A stretch of DNA of 14,008 nt. It comes from Candidatus Hodarchaeota archaeon. Its GTDB lineage: Archaea; Asgardarchaeota; Heimdallarchaeia; Hodarchaeales; YT1-057. Each line of letters starts with the position of its first letter. The first letter of the stretch is position 1. This document shows positions 1 to 10,301 of this stretch, one piece after another. The position numbers were made by a program, and so were the translations under genes. The stretch is taken from NCBI GenBank assembly GCA_016839955.1, contig JAEOTI010000529.1:1-14008 (forward strand), given 5' to 3'. The notes beneath the pieces are model-generated. The model ran no database searches. It saw only the letters and a list, made by a program, of their open reading frames with translations, and was not told the DNA's origin.

Positions 1-3000
1 AAACCAGCAGAAGGGATTGAAGCAAAAATACTAATTGTATTGGATGAAGCGGGAATCTTTTTCAGTGCATCAGACGCAAGAATTGGAGAATTATTGTCTG
101 CAGCTGAATGGGTTGATACACCGAAAAATGAAAGCAGAATAAATATGATATTTAACGCACAACAAAGTTTGAAAAGGCATCTAGAAAAAGCTAAGACTGA
201 TATCGATTTCCGAAAAGCTGAACAACGCTTTAAACGATGGTTTTTAGGAAAAGAAAACATTAAAACGGTTGTTGTAAAGAGATGGTTAAAAAAAGACACT
301 CAAGATTCAGGAAAACGACTATATGATTTAATTGATACTAAATATCCTAATATTATTGATGCTAGTCAAATTGAAACTATTAAAGATCCAAAACAAGACT
401 ACATTAAACCAAAAAGGGGAGAAATCCTTGAAACATATCCATTCTTACCCTATCAATTTCCAATGATGATACAAATTACTCAGAAATTGATTGAAGAAAA
501 AATAGTGGAAGAGGAATATGGAGGAAAAACGCGCTCAATTTTAGTCATGACCAGAGATATCTTAAACAATAAATCTCCATATTCAGATAATCTGCATTTT
601 GTGGATGAGAAATATTCTTCTTTTATTAATTCTTCTCAAATCTTCGATACGATGCTTTATACCTTAAAACAACGAAGTGAAGATCAATTTAATTTAGTGC
701 ATAAAACAGACTTGTTAAATGAAAAAGACCAAAAAGTATTTACTAAAGAAGAATTAAATCTACCAATCGCCTTCAAGGATGTAGCAAAAACAGTCTATCT
801 TTTCCGTTTTGTAGAACAAATTTATGCCAATGATGAAAATATTGCCAAGGCACTCTTCAATTCTGTTGAAAATCCTCCTAATCTTTATTTAGAAAAAGTA
901 AAGAAACTAGTTGATATTTTAAAGAAGAAAGGCTATATAAGTTATACAAAACGAGATGTTACCGATGAAGAGGGAAATGTAAAGACAGTATGGGAGTATA
1001 AAATAGCTACTGAAGAAGAAATGAAGTTTACTGAATTTTCTTATAAATATCCGGCAAGTAAGGAAGATGTAAAGAATACTCTTTTTGATTTTTTCAAAAA
1101 AGGAGAAGGAAAAAGTTTAATTAACTTTAAAGATCAAATAAATCTTCCCACTATAATTGGGAAAGCCAATCAGGAATATAAATTAAAAACAGCAATAAAA
1201 AAGAAAATATCCTGGATTATTGACCCCGATCTTGAAACAATATTAGGACAGATAGAGGAAAATAAAGTCATAATTTGCTTAATGAGTCCTCTCTACCTCT
1301 TAAAACAGGATCTTTCCAGATTAGAGAAACAAATTGTAATTCTGGTAACAAAAGCTTTCAAAAAGAATCAAATACTGTTTTTCGTGACTCCATCACTAGC
1401 CCAAACAATAGATACGGTCGAAAGACTATACAATTATCTTGAAGAGAATTTAAAGCAAATCTATCAAATTGATCAAGGATTATCAAACTATAAGAATCCC
1501 AGTCCAGTTCTAGTTCAAACATTTGGCCACAGAAAGGAAGATATTGAAAAAGATCTGCTAAAACAGTTAACTACAGTTTACAGGGAAGGATCACTTTTCT
1601 ATTCTGATGGAGTTCAAACAAAAATCGGAAGAGACAATATCGATTCAATTATTTTAAATTCATTGAAAGTAAATTTTTCCAAAATAAATACTTATGCTTA
1701 TCTTGGGCAGGTTAACGTATCTAAAAATGATCTTAAAACGATCCTCACATGGGATCCAAAGAAGAAAGTAGCAATCCCTAAACATCTAAAGAAACCACCG
1801 AAATATAATCCTGAATATCTCCCAATATTTTCTGAAGATGATGATTTGCAACCAAATCAATCAGAACAATATGCTCATTTAGATCGCGAATTTAAAAAAT
1901 TAACAAAAGCAGGAGCAACAGAAGTGTCTGGGAGTAAATTTTTGGAAATTTTCACTAATTCACCTTATTCTTGGAATGAAGTTACAATTCTTACTACTAT
2001 TGCTGCTTTAGTAAAAAATAATGAATGGGAAGTGAAACATAACAACCAAATAAAAACTCCTGAAGTTGAAAATATCATAACAGCTTTTACTGATCCAAAG
2101 AAAAAGTATGAGAAATTTAGTGATTTAAGGTTTCTAATTGCAGAAAAATTAACACAAGAACAACTAATAAATGCAAAGAATGTATTAGAGAAGGTCTTTA
2201 ATCAAGCAATATCTTCTCCTGGTTATGATTTCATAAATGAAGGTATATTAACAAGTTTAAATGAATTAGATCTTTTATTAGCGGGAGTAAAAAGCGATAT
2301 TGAACATTTAGAATTTAATAAGGAATTTCTAGAGAATGTTACTCAATTTCAATCTTTCACTTCAACCATATTAAAATCAAAAAGGCTGATTGAGAGAATA
2401 AGGAAATTCTTATCTACATTTGAACCAATATACAATGATGAAAGCAAATTTGAGGATTATAAAGAAACTAGAAAGATACTTTTCAGATTACAAGAATTAA
2501 TAGAAAAGAATGAGCTAAATAAGTATCTATACTTGAAAGAATTTCTGATAACAAGTTTTAATGACTGGATAAATACAGAAACAGGTATTTCGAACAGAAG
2601 TCAACTGATTGAAGACCAACAACACGTGCTAGAGTCTTTGAAGGAACCCTCCATCCTATATGACAAGGAATGGGGGGAATTATGGCAAAAAAGAGCGCAG
2701 GTTTGGAAACAATACTGGGAAATGTATCAACAACTACATGCAAAAGTCATGAAAGATATAAACAATACTGAATATGCAATAAAGCAAGATGAAAACTATT
2801 CAAAATTAGAGAAGGAAAAAGAAAACGAATTACTAACAGTTTTTACATGTAAATCAACAATAGAAATTCCAAAAGAGTTGGAGGATAAACAGTTCACCTG
2901 TCAGCAGTGTAAATGCTCCTATTCAGTTTTGAAGCTCCGAGAACAGCAAGTGAAAGAGAAGATTGATGAAATAAAAGCAATTCTCAAAGCTATTTCGACT

Positions 3001-3498
3001 CAACCAACAGATCAAGAAAAGCGAATGTGGGAAAATTACAAAGAGCTCCATAATAAAATAAGAACACTTAATACTGATCTAGAAACGTATAAAGAAACAT
3101 TTAATGATGATGAGGAAAAAATAAAAGAGCTCAATGCTATTCAACAATATATATACACTGAATTTCCTAAATTTAAGTTAAACCATGGTTGTTCCGAAAA
3201 TCCTATTGATTGGAAACATGAACAGCAGAAATGTACAGAATGTAATTACCTATATGAAGAATTAATTGATATCGAGTATTATTTAAGAACAAAATTAGAG
3301 CAGATTATTCCAGAGGATTATATCACACTACCTGTTGAAGAACAAATCAACGTTGAATATCAGTCAGAAACTGATTTACACGGTGTTTTAGAAGATAAGA
3401 CAACAAAAGTTTCAAAAATTTTGACGCAATATCTTCTACAAACAAAGAAGAAAAAATACAAGTTTAAAGTATCTATTAAGATAGAGCGGGGGGATTAA
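1..3498 (+). CDS. brxC: BrxC/PglY-family BREX P-loop ATPase, 5'-truncated
   Basis: This is the large ATPase of the BREX core. The frame is open from base 1 and runs off the left edge, so the true start and Walker A lie outside; a TTG at 40 is not the start. In-window residues 10-16 (ILIVLDE) form a Walker B strand ending in Asp15-Glu16. Residues 146-153 (YPFLPYQF) and the GGKTRSIL segment near 174 match landmarks I know from BrxC. A winged-helix-like stretch ending in KKKGYISY follows near residue 310. The rest is mostly helical and charged. Two cysteine clusters stand out: Cys950/967/970/972 and Cys1064/1078/1081, which could bind zinc. The 1165 residues seen, plus a missing N-terminal ATPase half, fit a protein of about 1200-1400 residues. 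The gene ends in TAA, overlapped by the proposed pglX start. BrxC identity rests on motifs and on pglX, pglZ and brxL following in order; an exact subfamily (BrxC or PglY) cannot be settled. Confidence 0.85.
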   Translation, partial: KPAEGIEAKILIVLDEAGIFFSASDARIGELLSAAEWVDTPKNESRINMIFNAQQSLKRHLEKAKTDIDFRKAEQRFKRWFLGKENIKTVVVKRWLKKDTQDSGKRLYDLIDTKYPNIIDASQIETIKDPKQDYIKPKRGEILETYPFLPYQFPMMIQITQKLIEEKIVEEEYGGKTRSILVMTRDILNNKSPYSDNLHFVDEKYSSFINSSQIFDTMLYTLKQRSEDQFNLVHKTDLLNEKDQKVFTKEELNLPIAFKDVAKTVYLFRFVEQIYANDENIAKALFNSVENPPNLYLEKVKKLVDILKKKGYISYTKRDVTDEEGNVKTVWEYKIATEEEMKFTEFSYKYPASKEDVKNTLFDFFKKGEGKSLINFKDQINLPTIIGKANQEYKLKTAIKKKISWIIDPDLETILGQIEENKVIICLMSPLYLLKQDLSRLEKQIVILVTKAFKKNQILFFVTPSLAQTIDTVERLYNYLEENLKQIYQIDQGLSNYKNPSPVLVQTFGHRKEDIEKDLLKQLTTVYREGSLFYSDGVQTKIGRDNIDSIILNSLKVNFSKINTYAYLGQVNVSKNDLKTILTWDPKKKVAIPKHLKKPPKYNPEYLPIFSEDDDLQPNQSEQYAHLDREFKKLTKAGATEVSGSKFLEIFTNSPYSWNEVTILTTIAALVKNNEWEVKHNNQIKTPEVENIITAFTDPKKKYEKFSDLRFLIAEKLTQEQLINAKNVLEKVFNQAISSPGYDFINEGILTSLNELDLLLAGVKSDIEHLEFNKEFLENVTQFQSFTSTILKSKRLIERIRKFLSTFEPIYNDESKFEDYKETRKILFRLQELIEKNELNKYLYLKEFLITSFNDWINTETGISNRSQLIEDQQHVLESLKEPSILYDKEWGELWQKRAQVWKQYWEMYQQLHAKVMKDINNTEYAIKQDENYSKLEKEKENELLTVFTCKSTIEIPKELEDKQFTCQQCKCSYSVLKLREQQVKEKIDEIKAILKAISTQPTDQEKRMWENYKELHNKIRTLNTDLETYKETFNDDEEKIKELNAIQQYIYTEFPKFKLNHGCSENPIDWKHEQQKCTECNYLYEELIDIEYYLRTKLEQIIPEDYITLPVEEQINVEYQSETDLHGVLEDKTTKVSKILTQYLLQTKKKKYKFKVSIKIERGD

Positions 3499-6400
3499 AT
3501 TTCTAGAAACAGCCCAGAAGAATGAATTAAAGTCATTAATTGAAAGTGTAAAAGATACTTTAGAGCATCATTTCTCTGAAAAATTAATGAATATGGGGAT
3601 ACAGCAGGAAACATCTGATTTCATCCCTTTTGAAGAATTAATAAAATATGAATTGTTAGAATCAGATAATCCTAAAGAGCTTAAGAAAAAACAGGAAGAG
3701 TTCAAAGCACTAATAAATACGGTTCATTCAATTATCCAGCAAGAGGCTAAAGTTTTAGGGGATTGGAAAGAAAGTTATCACTGGTATGTCGATAGACTCG
3801 TTTATACATTCTTTAACCGTGTGTTTGCAGTAAGAATATTAGAAGAACTTGAACTCTTAAAAGAATCTACATTCGTCCCCCAACCAGATCTTGGTAATCG
3901 CTCTGCTCGGATGGCAAAAATTCAAGAAAAATTTCCCAGGAAAACACTTGAAGAATGGTATGTTAATTTATTAGATGATGTCTTTCAAGAGATTAGTAAT
4001 GACATTAAAGTACTTTTTGATGAGACTGATCCCTCCCTAAGAATCTGGCCAGATGATGATGTAATTGAGCGTATAATTCATGAAATAAATACCTTAGATA
4101 CAGATATTTATAAAGCTGAAGATTGTATTGGCTGGTTTTATCATTATTATGTGTTGAAGTTTCGTAAAGGGTATAAAACCATGAGTTCTCATGGACAAAA
4201 AAGTCCCAAAAACCCTTACTATTTATCTATTCTCAACACAGTTTACACACCCCGTTGGATGGTAAGAATCTTACTCGAAAATTCTCTGGGCCATTGGTGG
4301 TTAAAAAAAAATCCAACTTCATCAATTTTAACTGATAGCCCGTATTTTATCAAAAAAATTCCACATGATATTGAGAATCCAGTTGATAGATTGGAAAAGC
4401 TTAAAATCTTAGACCCAGCCTGTGGATCTGGAAATTTCCTTATATATACACTTAATCTGTTATTTCAAATGTATCAGGAAGAGTATCCTGAAAGATCATG
4501 TTCATCCATCATCACAAGTATCTTAACCCGTAATTTATTTGGTATTGATATTAATAGACGACCAGCACAACTTTCTGGTCTAGCTTTATATATTATGGCT
4601 AAACGTTTATTGAAAGAACATGCTCCATCTGAATTAAAATCTTTTCAAATGCCAAATGTAAACATAATTTGTTGTGATATTCGTACTCCACCTAGTAAAG
4701 AAAAAACAATGTTATTGCAAGAGATACCAGATCATTTAAAAAAATTCATCAAAGATGTCGACAACCTCTTTAATAATGCAGATCAACTTGGATCATTAAT
4801 AGACATTAGAGGTTTAAAGAAGCAGTACGAAGACATAGAAAAGGAAGAGCTTAAGAAACCAAAACAAATAAAATTAGATGAATTTGTCAATAAAAACAAA
4901 AAGTCCAAAAAAATACAAATTAATGGTATTACATCTGTTATCGATAAAATTATAACATCTCAACAAGGCCAGGATATTGGTTTACAATTATTTGGCAAAC
5001 AAACAAGAAACGCTTTGACTTTAGCACAAGTTTTAATGAAGAAATATGATATTATAACGACAAATCCACCCTTTGGTTTAATGATTGATGAAACCAAAGA
5101 TCAATTGAAAAAATTGTATCCTAATTCTTCAAGTGATCTGATATCAGCTTTTATAGATCAAGCACTTAGATTAACTAGACAAAATGGATTCATAACCATG
5201 GTGGCGGATTTCTCTTTCCTCCATCTACCTAAATTTGAGAAATTTAGGAGAAAAATCTTATTAGAAAAATCCTACATTGAATTTCTTTTTATGATTGGTC
5301 AAGGTGCTTTACCAGATTCAGGAAACCGACCAGTCCTGTTTATTATTAGGGATTCAAATCATAGAGACGAAATTTATGGATTCTACCGTTATATTGATAT
5401 AATAGATAAAACTAGAGACTTTGAAAAAGAGATCAAAGAGGATATTGAGAATATAAATAACTGGACCGAAAAAGAACCTATACCGGAAGGATGGAGTCAG
5501 ATTGCTCAACAGCGGTTTTTAACTCTTCCACGAGCAGTCATTGATCTAAATATCACAGAAAAATATAAATATCTTTTGGAATTCTTTCAGCAATATCCTC
5601 GCTTAGATATTAGTCAAATCCAAAAAAAATTTAGGAAAGATTTACCAAAACAGCATATTACACGATGTTATACAGGTATCCAAACAGGGAAAAATGATAT
5701 TTTTGTAAGATATTGGTTTGAAGTAAAAAAAGACCACATAAGGAAAGCTGAATCCTTCACTAGTTTAGCAGAAGTTCCAAATGAAATATACTGTCAGTAT
5801 ATTCCATTTTCAAAGGGCGGTGGAGATATAAGGTACTACCTAAGCAATGGTTTTATTTTATGGTGGAGTCAAGACTCAATAAGGGAAATGAATAAATTAT
5901 CTAGCGGTTTTCCCAATGTTAGTTTATTAACAAAAACTCATTTACATTGGTCTTATAATTCGGGTAAACCTAGAGGAAGATTTTGTATTTCACAATCTAA
6001 ATTCTTAAGAACCGCTGCTTCTATGGGTATTCACATTCTGGACGACCAAATTGATAGATTTACACTTTTGGCGTATCTAAATTCGTATTATAGTGTCTTT
6101 TTTGTACGGTTACAGACAAAAAAAAGAAGTTGGGAAGGTGGGAATGTTGCTAGAATCCCAATTCCAATTGATTTTTTGAAAAAGATTTCAAAGATGCTTT
6201 CCAGTTTATCTGAAGAATCTTATAAACTCCGTCAAGATTGGGATACTGGTTATCCAATGTCACCAATATTTACAGAATCACTAATTGATAAAGTAATCAT
6301 ACCTAATCCAACAATTCAAGATCCTGGCACTCCTAAAACAAGACATCCCTTTTGTGAAGAATATGAATCATGTAAAAGTGAGGTTGCTATCAATATATCT

Positions 6401-7405
6401 AAAATTCATGTATCCTCAAAAACTACAAATGTAAGAAATTTGTTAGATGCAGTAGAAGAACGTTTTGAATTGTTAACTTCAAGATTATTTGTAATTGATG
6501 AATCAATAAACAATATTTTATATCAATTAATTGATGAAAAGACTCAAAATGCTCTTAAAGATTACTATAATACTTTTGTAGGGGAAACCAAATTCTATCC
6601 TGAACAAGATAAATGGTTACAAGATTTTCTAATGGCAAACCTTATTCCAATCGTGAAAAACTCTAATAAGGGTGTTATTCTTCTTAAAAGTCAGAAAGAA
6701 GATGAACAAGGGTTATATGAGAAATTTATTGATTTATTATGCCTGAAATTCTCTCGTGATATTAATTCAATTCAACCAAACATAAAAGAGCTAGAAGAAT
6801 TGCTAGGTAAACCTCTTCTGCAATGGATTGCTGAAGATTTCTTTTTCTATCATTGTCAACGATTTGGAGGCCGTCCCATTGTTTGGCAATTTTCTTCACG
6901 ATCTAATTTGAAAACTGATTCAGCTATAGATCTATTTGTTGATTATCACCAAATAAATAATTCAACTCTATCCTTGATTCGGGTTGATTATGTTCAACCA
7001 ATAATTAAAAGTCTTGAACGTCGTAAGGAGATGGAGACACTTTCCACAGATGAATACTACAAAATTGATGAAATAAAAGTCTTTTTAAAAGCCATTTTAG
7101 AATTAGAAAACGGTTATAGTCAAATTCCTACCCCAAATACCTTAACTGGAAAACGAGCTCGTCCTGGGGCTGGTGATGACAAAACTTGGGAATGGGTCTT
7201 TACTGAAGCTCAAAAGATTATTCAAAATGGGTATAAACCAGATCATTTCAAAGGTGTTCTTGTTAATCTTGTACCTTTGTGTTTAAAAATTCCTGGAAGT
7301 AAACAGTATGAATTAAAAAAAGAATGGAAATATCTTTGCCCCAAGGGAACTATCAAACAAATCCTAAAAAAAATCGATGCTTTGGATCAATTACGTGAAA
7401 GATAA
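3494..7405 (+). CDS. pglX: PglX, BREX N6-adenine DNA methyltransferase
   Basis: PglX adds the BREX methyl mark to host DNA at adenine and is needed to tell self from phage DNA. The SAM-binding motif DPACGSG starts at residue 307 and the catalytic NPPF motif at residue 524 (Ile at 3494 = 1), typical of a gamma-class N6-adenine methylase. Before them, VRILEELELL and CIGWFYHYYV match the PglX N-terminal domain, and VYTPRWMVRILLENSLG leads into the methylase fold. The C-terminal half should hold target recognition; GRFCISQSKFLRT lies there. The first ATG (3587) falls inside the segment LMNMGI, which aligns with LTTLGI in the E. coli PglX N-terminus as I recall it. A plausible N-terminal helix is encoded upstream with no ATG, GTG or TTG before the in-frame TAG at 3482. 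I therefore place the start at ATT 3494, overlapping the brxC TAA; 3587 is the conservative alternative. The length, about 1303 residues, suits PglX. No restriction nuclease domain is visible. Confidence 0.93.
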   Translation: MKFLETAQKNELKSLIESVKDTLEHHFSEKLMNMGIQQETSDFIPFEELIKYELLESDNPKELKKKQEEFKALINTVHSIIQQEAKVLGDWKESYHWYVDRLVYTFFNRVFAVRILEELELLKESTFVPQPDLGNRSARMAKIQEKFPRKTLEEWYVNLLDDVFQEISNDIKVLFDETDPSLRIWPDDDVIERIIHEINTLDTDIYKAEDCIGWFYHYYVLKFRKGYKTMSSHGQKSPKNPYYLSILNTVYTPRWMVRILLENSLGHWWLKKNPTSSILTDSPYFIKKIPHDIENPVDRLEKLKILDPACGSGNFLIYTLNLLFQMYQEEYPERSCSSIITSILTRNLFGIDINRRPAQLSGLALYIMAKRLLKEHAPSELKSFQMPNVNIICCDIRTPPSKEKTMLLQEIPDHLKKFIKDVDNLFNNADQLGSLIDIRGLKKQYEDIEKEELKKPKQIKLDEFVNKNKKSKKIQINGITSVIDKIITSQQGQDIGLQLFGKQTRNALTLAQVLMKKYDIITTNPPFGLMIDETKDQLKKLYPNSSSDLISAFIDQALRLTRQNGFITMVADFSFLHLPKFEKFRRKILLEKSYIEFLFMIGQGALPDSGNRPVLFIIRDSNHRDEIYGFYRYIDIIDKTRDFEKEIKEDIENINNWTEKEPIPEGWSQIAQQRFLTLPRAVIDLNITEKYKYLLEFFQQYPRLDISQIQKKFRKDLPKQHITRCYTGIQTGKNDIFVRYWFEVKKDHIRKAESFTSLAEVPNEIYCQYIPFSKGGGDIRYYLSNGFILWWSQDSIREMNKLSSGFPNVSLLTKTHLHWSYNSGKPRGRFCISQSKFLRTAASMGIHILDDQIDRFTLLAYLNSYYSVFFVRLQTKKRSWEGGNVARIPIPIDFLKKISKMLSSLSEESYKLRQDWDTGYPMSPIFTESLIDKVIIPNPTIQDPGTPKTRHPFCEEYESCKSEVAINISKIHVSSKTTNVRNLLDAVEERFELLTSRLFVIDESINNILYQLIDEKTQNALKDYYNTFVGETKFYPEQDKWLQDFLMANLIPIVKNSNKGVILLKSQKEDEQGLYEKFIDLLCLKFSRDINSIQPNIKELEELLGKPLLQWIAEDFFFYHCQRFGGRPIVWQFSSRSNLKTDSAIDLFVDYHQINNSTLSLIRVDYVQPIIKSLERRKEMETLSTDEYYKIDEIKVFLKAILELENGYSQIPTPNTLTGKRARPGAGDDKTWEWVFTEAQKIIQNGYKPDHFKGVLVNLVPLCLKIPGSKQYELKKEWKYLCPKGTIKQILKKIDALDQLRER

Positions 7406-10273
7406 GTGGAAATCATGTCTGTCAACTCACGAACTGATACTCTTTCAACATTTCTGGTTTCATCTTTCTTTGTTGATAATCAAAATGACTTCCAAATCAT
7501 TTATGATAAATTAGCGATCTTAAAAGCATTTTTTGAGACAGAAAAGTCTAATCATGAAAATATACATACTCTGATCATTGATTCCACTGAATCTCCAAGT
7601 GAATTCCTCTTAAGAGATCAAATTGCTTCAGATTTTGATGATAGTACAGGATGGTATAAACATAAATGGATTATCTATATCTATGGACAATTTACTAGTA
7701 ATATTGAAACATTTGATTCATTCCTTTATTATTCAAGAATTGGAAAACAATACAAATTCGAATCACTAGTAGATATACTATTTACATTGCCAAATAATCC
7801 ATTATCCTCAAAAAAAGGAACTTTTGTCCTTGAAACAGCTTCAGAATTGAACGAAATTATTCTCCCTAAATTATTGAGTATTCCATTAAATTGTTTTATC
7901 ACAAAAACAGGGGAATTATCGGAAGCTGCTATTTGGATAGGTTATCTTTCCTTTTTGTCTGATGAGTTTAGATATTTTCAAGAAGTTTCCCCAATTTGGA
8001 ATGAAAAAGTTATTACGGGAAAATTATTCACTATTGAAGACGTTGTGTTAGAATTAATTCGCTTTAATGACCCAACAGACTCTTATACTGCTGATGAAAT
8101 TCCATCATTCTTCGATAAGTTATTGAATTATGTTTTTACTTCATTAAAAATTGTACAACTGGTTAATAGCACTTTATCAGTTGATGAAAAAATTAAGAGA
8201 CTTATTCCTTCTCTTTATCAAGCAGCTGCAAAGTTAAAGGTTAAGGAAAAAGAAAAAAAAGATTCTTCCTTAGAATCATATTTTACAGATGCAAAAAAGG
8301 AAGCAAAGAAGTTAGCTTCTAAAATAGTCACTTCTTGGATCAATCATTCTGATAGATTAATACTTAAACGATTTCAACAATGGATGGAGATTCTAAGAAA
8401 AGAGCTACCTCCTATCATCATAAATGAAGAGAATTTAGTTGAATATCGAAATTCTTTTTCCTTTACTGGTATGATTGATATTGTTTTAATGAATTATCTC
8501 TTAGAAAATCAAGTGCAATCTAACACGACCATAAAAGAATGGAATACTACTATTCAAGAGGTAGTGAAGACCCGAAAAGCGTTGTGGATAAAATATGGCC
8601 GTTTATGGTGGGAACAAAAACATATATTCCAAACTTCCACTCATTCAACATCTATGAGAGAAATTTGGCATACGATTATAGCTATCGGTCGAATATTTTT
8701 ATATAAATTTGATGAATCGCTTTCATGGGAACAACTAGAATCTCAGGCATGGAAGATAGAAAAAAACTCCTTTAATATGTTAAATCCTAATACAGCTGAA
8801 ATGATTATTAATCTCGAATCTTTTCAAAATATCAAGGAGCATTATATTAAAGCGATTATTCAAATAGAAGATTTAATTCATCAATTTAATAGTAAATTCA
8901 CTGATTATTATTTAAATCAGTTAATTAACGAACCTGATTTACTATTCGTTGGTAATTCAAACAAGATCTTCGAAGATATGATTGAAAAAATAAAGAATAA
9001 TCAAGAAATCGGGATTCTTTTTTGTGATGCCTTACGAAAGGATTTGTCTATGCTTATTGACTCACATCTCCGCTCACGGTTCCAAAAAGCAAAAAATATT
9101 GTCAAGAAATTTGATATTCAAACTATTCCTTTTTTTACATATATTCCATCAAATACTGCCATTGGATGGAATGCTATTCTTAGTTACACTGGAAAAATTT
9201 CCTACAGGTTGGCTAATAACGATGTTGAACTTCTTTTCAGTGATAATAGTGGAAAAACCATTAACTTGCGAACAAGAGAGGATCGGGAAAAACAGTTAAC
9301 AAAGATATTAACTCAATCAGGTAGCTCAATTGAAATTTTACCTCTTCAGCCTAGAACTATCTTTACTGAACTTCATCAGTACCGAGAAAAAGTTATTTCA
9401 AACAAATCTCGTGTTTTTATCCCAATTGTTTGGTATTCAAAAATCGATGATCATAACAAGACTCGCAATGATTTTTTTGAAAACATTAATGATTATCTAA
9501 CTGAGTTAGAAGAAGTAATCTTTCAATTCCATACAAATGGAGTGACTAATATCTATATATTTGTTGACCATGGATTTACTTTTGTCAAAGATGAGGATGT
9601 CTTAGCTAAGGATAATAAACCTAAGGGTGACCTTCATTTACGTTATTGTCTATCAGATCAACATTATAATAAACATGAAAAAATTAAATTCAAAGACTGG
9701 TGTATTATTGATCCCAAGTTATACAATATACAAGTATTAGATGATCCTGAAAAGGCGGTTCAGTCAATTATAACTCCACGCGGATATAAAACTTTTAATA
9801 AAATTGGGAGCAAGACTAAATTCATTCATGGTGGTTTAAGCTTCCAAGAAAACTCAATCAATTTCATAAGATCCTATTGTGAGATGTATCCTAGTGTGAA
9901 AGTAGTATCTTTCGAACCATTTAGTCATCCATCATATCCTGATTCTGAAGGAGAATTGATTTATGAATTAAAGAAATTTCATAACATTAATTATCTTGAA
10001 TTACGTGTAAAAGGATCTGAACCAATTAAGGGTGAGAAACATAAACCAATTAAAATTAAATTAATATGTGACAACCACTCAGTAGAAGTGGATCCCAAAA
10101 CAAGTAAGATTTTGAAGTCTGGAGATGTAATTAATTTCAAATTAAGTTTTCCTGACAAAGTAACAATTTCACAGATCATTGTATCAGTTATTGATTCACA
10201 AAATCTCCTTCTTGCTAAACGAGAATTTAAACTTCAACCTATTCTCTATAGTGCAGGATTTGATGATTTTTAA
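7406..10273 (+). CDS. pglZ: PglZ, BREX alkaline-phosphatase-superfamily protein
   Basis: PglZ is the signature BREX protein, with a metal-dependent alkaline-phosphatase-type fold; its substrate in defence is not established. Numbering from GTG 7406, three active-site motifs are visible in the expected order. FCDALR holds Asp541, a metal ligand. IPSNTA holds Thr584 at the usual nucleophile position. VDHGF holds Asp721-His722, further metal ligands. The first 530 or so residues are mostly helical and I recognise no specific domain. The last 120 or so look like a beta-rich C-terminal domain. GTG 7406 directly follows the pglX TAA, so translation is likely coupled. An ATG three codons on (7415) is an equally good start, and neither has a strong Shine-Dalgarno match. 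The stop is TAA. The family assignment is firm from the motif trio and the position between pglX and brxL. Confidence 0.92.
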   Translation: MEIMSVNSRTDTLSTFLVSSFFVDNQNDFQIIYDKLAILKAFFETEKSNHENIHTLIIDSTESPSEFLLRDQIASDFDDSTGWYKHKWIIYIYGQFTSNIETFDSFLYYSRIGKQYKFESLVDILFTLPNNPLSSKKGTFVLETASELNEIILPKLLSIPLNCFITKTGELSEAAIWIGYLSFLSDEFRYFQEVSPIWNEKVITGKLFTIEDVVLELIRFNDPTDSYTADEIPSFFDKLLNYVFTSLKIVQLVNSTLSVDEKIKRLIPSLYQAAAKLKVKEKEKKDSSLESYFTDAKKEAKKLASKIVTSWINHSDRLILKRFQQWMEILRKELPPIIINEENLVEYRNSFSFTGMIDIVLMNYLLENQVQSNTTIKEWNTTIQEVVKTRKALWIKYGRLWWEQKHIFQTSTHSTSMREIWHTIIAIGRIFLYKFDESLSWEQLESQAWKIEKNSFNMLNPNTAEMIINLESFQNIKEHYIKAIIQIEDLIHQFNSKFTDYYLNQLINEPDLLFVGNSNKIFEDMIEKIKNNQEIGILFCDALRKDLSMLIDSHLRSRFQKAKNIVKKFDIQTIPFFTYIPSNTAIGWNAILSYTGKISYRLANNDVELLFSDNSGKTINLRTREDREKQLTKILTQSGSSIEILPLQPRTIFTELHQYREKVISNKSRVFIPIVWYSKIDDHNKTRNDFFENINDYLTELEEVIFQFHTNGVTNIYIFVDHGFTFVKDEDVLAKDNKPKGDLHLRYCLSDQHYNKHEKIKFKDWCIIDPKLYNIQVLDDPEKAVQSIITPRGYKTFNKIGSKTKFIHGGLSFQENSINFIRSYCEMYPSVKVVSFEPFSHPSYPDSEGELIYELKKFHNINYLELRVKGSEPIKGEKHKPIKIKLICDNHSVEVDPKTSKILKSGDVINFKLSFPDKVTISQIIVSVIDSQNLLLAKREFKLQPILYSAGFDDF

Positions 10274-10289
10274 CAATTAATGAGTAAAA

Positions 10290-10294
10290 GAGGT
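10290..10294 (+). promoter_or_regulatory. Ribosome-binding site supporting the ATT start of brxL
   Basis: GAGGT complements the conserved 16S rRNA 3' end and lies seven bases before ATT 10302. The same pentamer precedes the ATG of the last gene. It also lies within a short ATG frame (10280-10300) encoding MSKRGY, which ends in TAG one base before the ATT. Confidence 0.55.
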
Positions 10295-10301
10295 TATTAG
10301 G

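Noticed and set aside
40..42. TTG as start codon of the first gene
   Set aside because: The frame is open to base 1 and the TTG falls within the Walker B strand, so the gene plainly begins left of the window.
9024..9299. 91-codon frame inside pglZ, + strand
   Set aside because: It overlaps the region of the PglZ active-site motifs in another frame, and its translation looks like no known protein.
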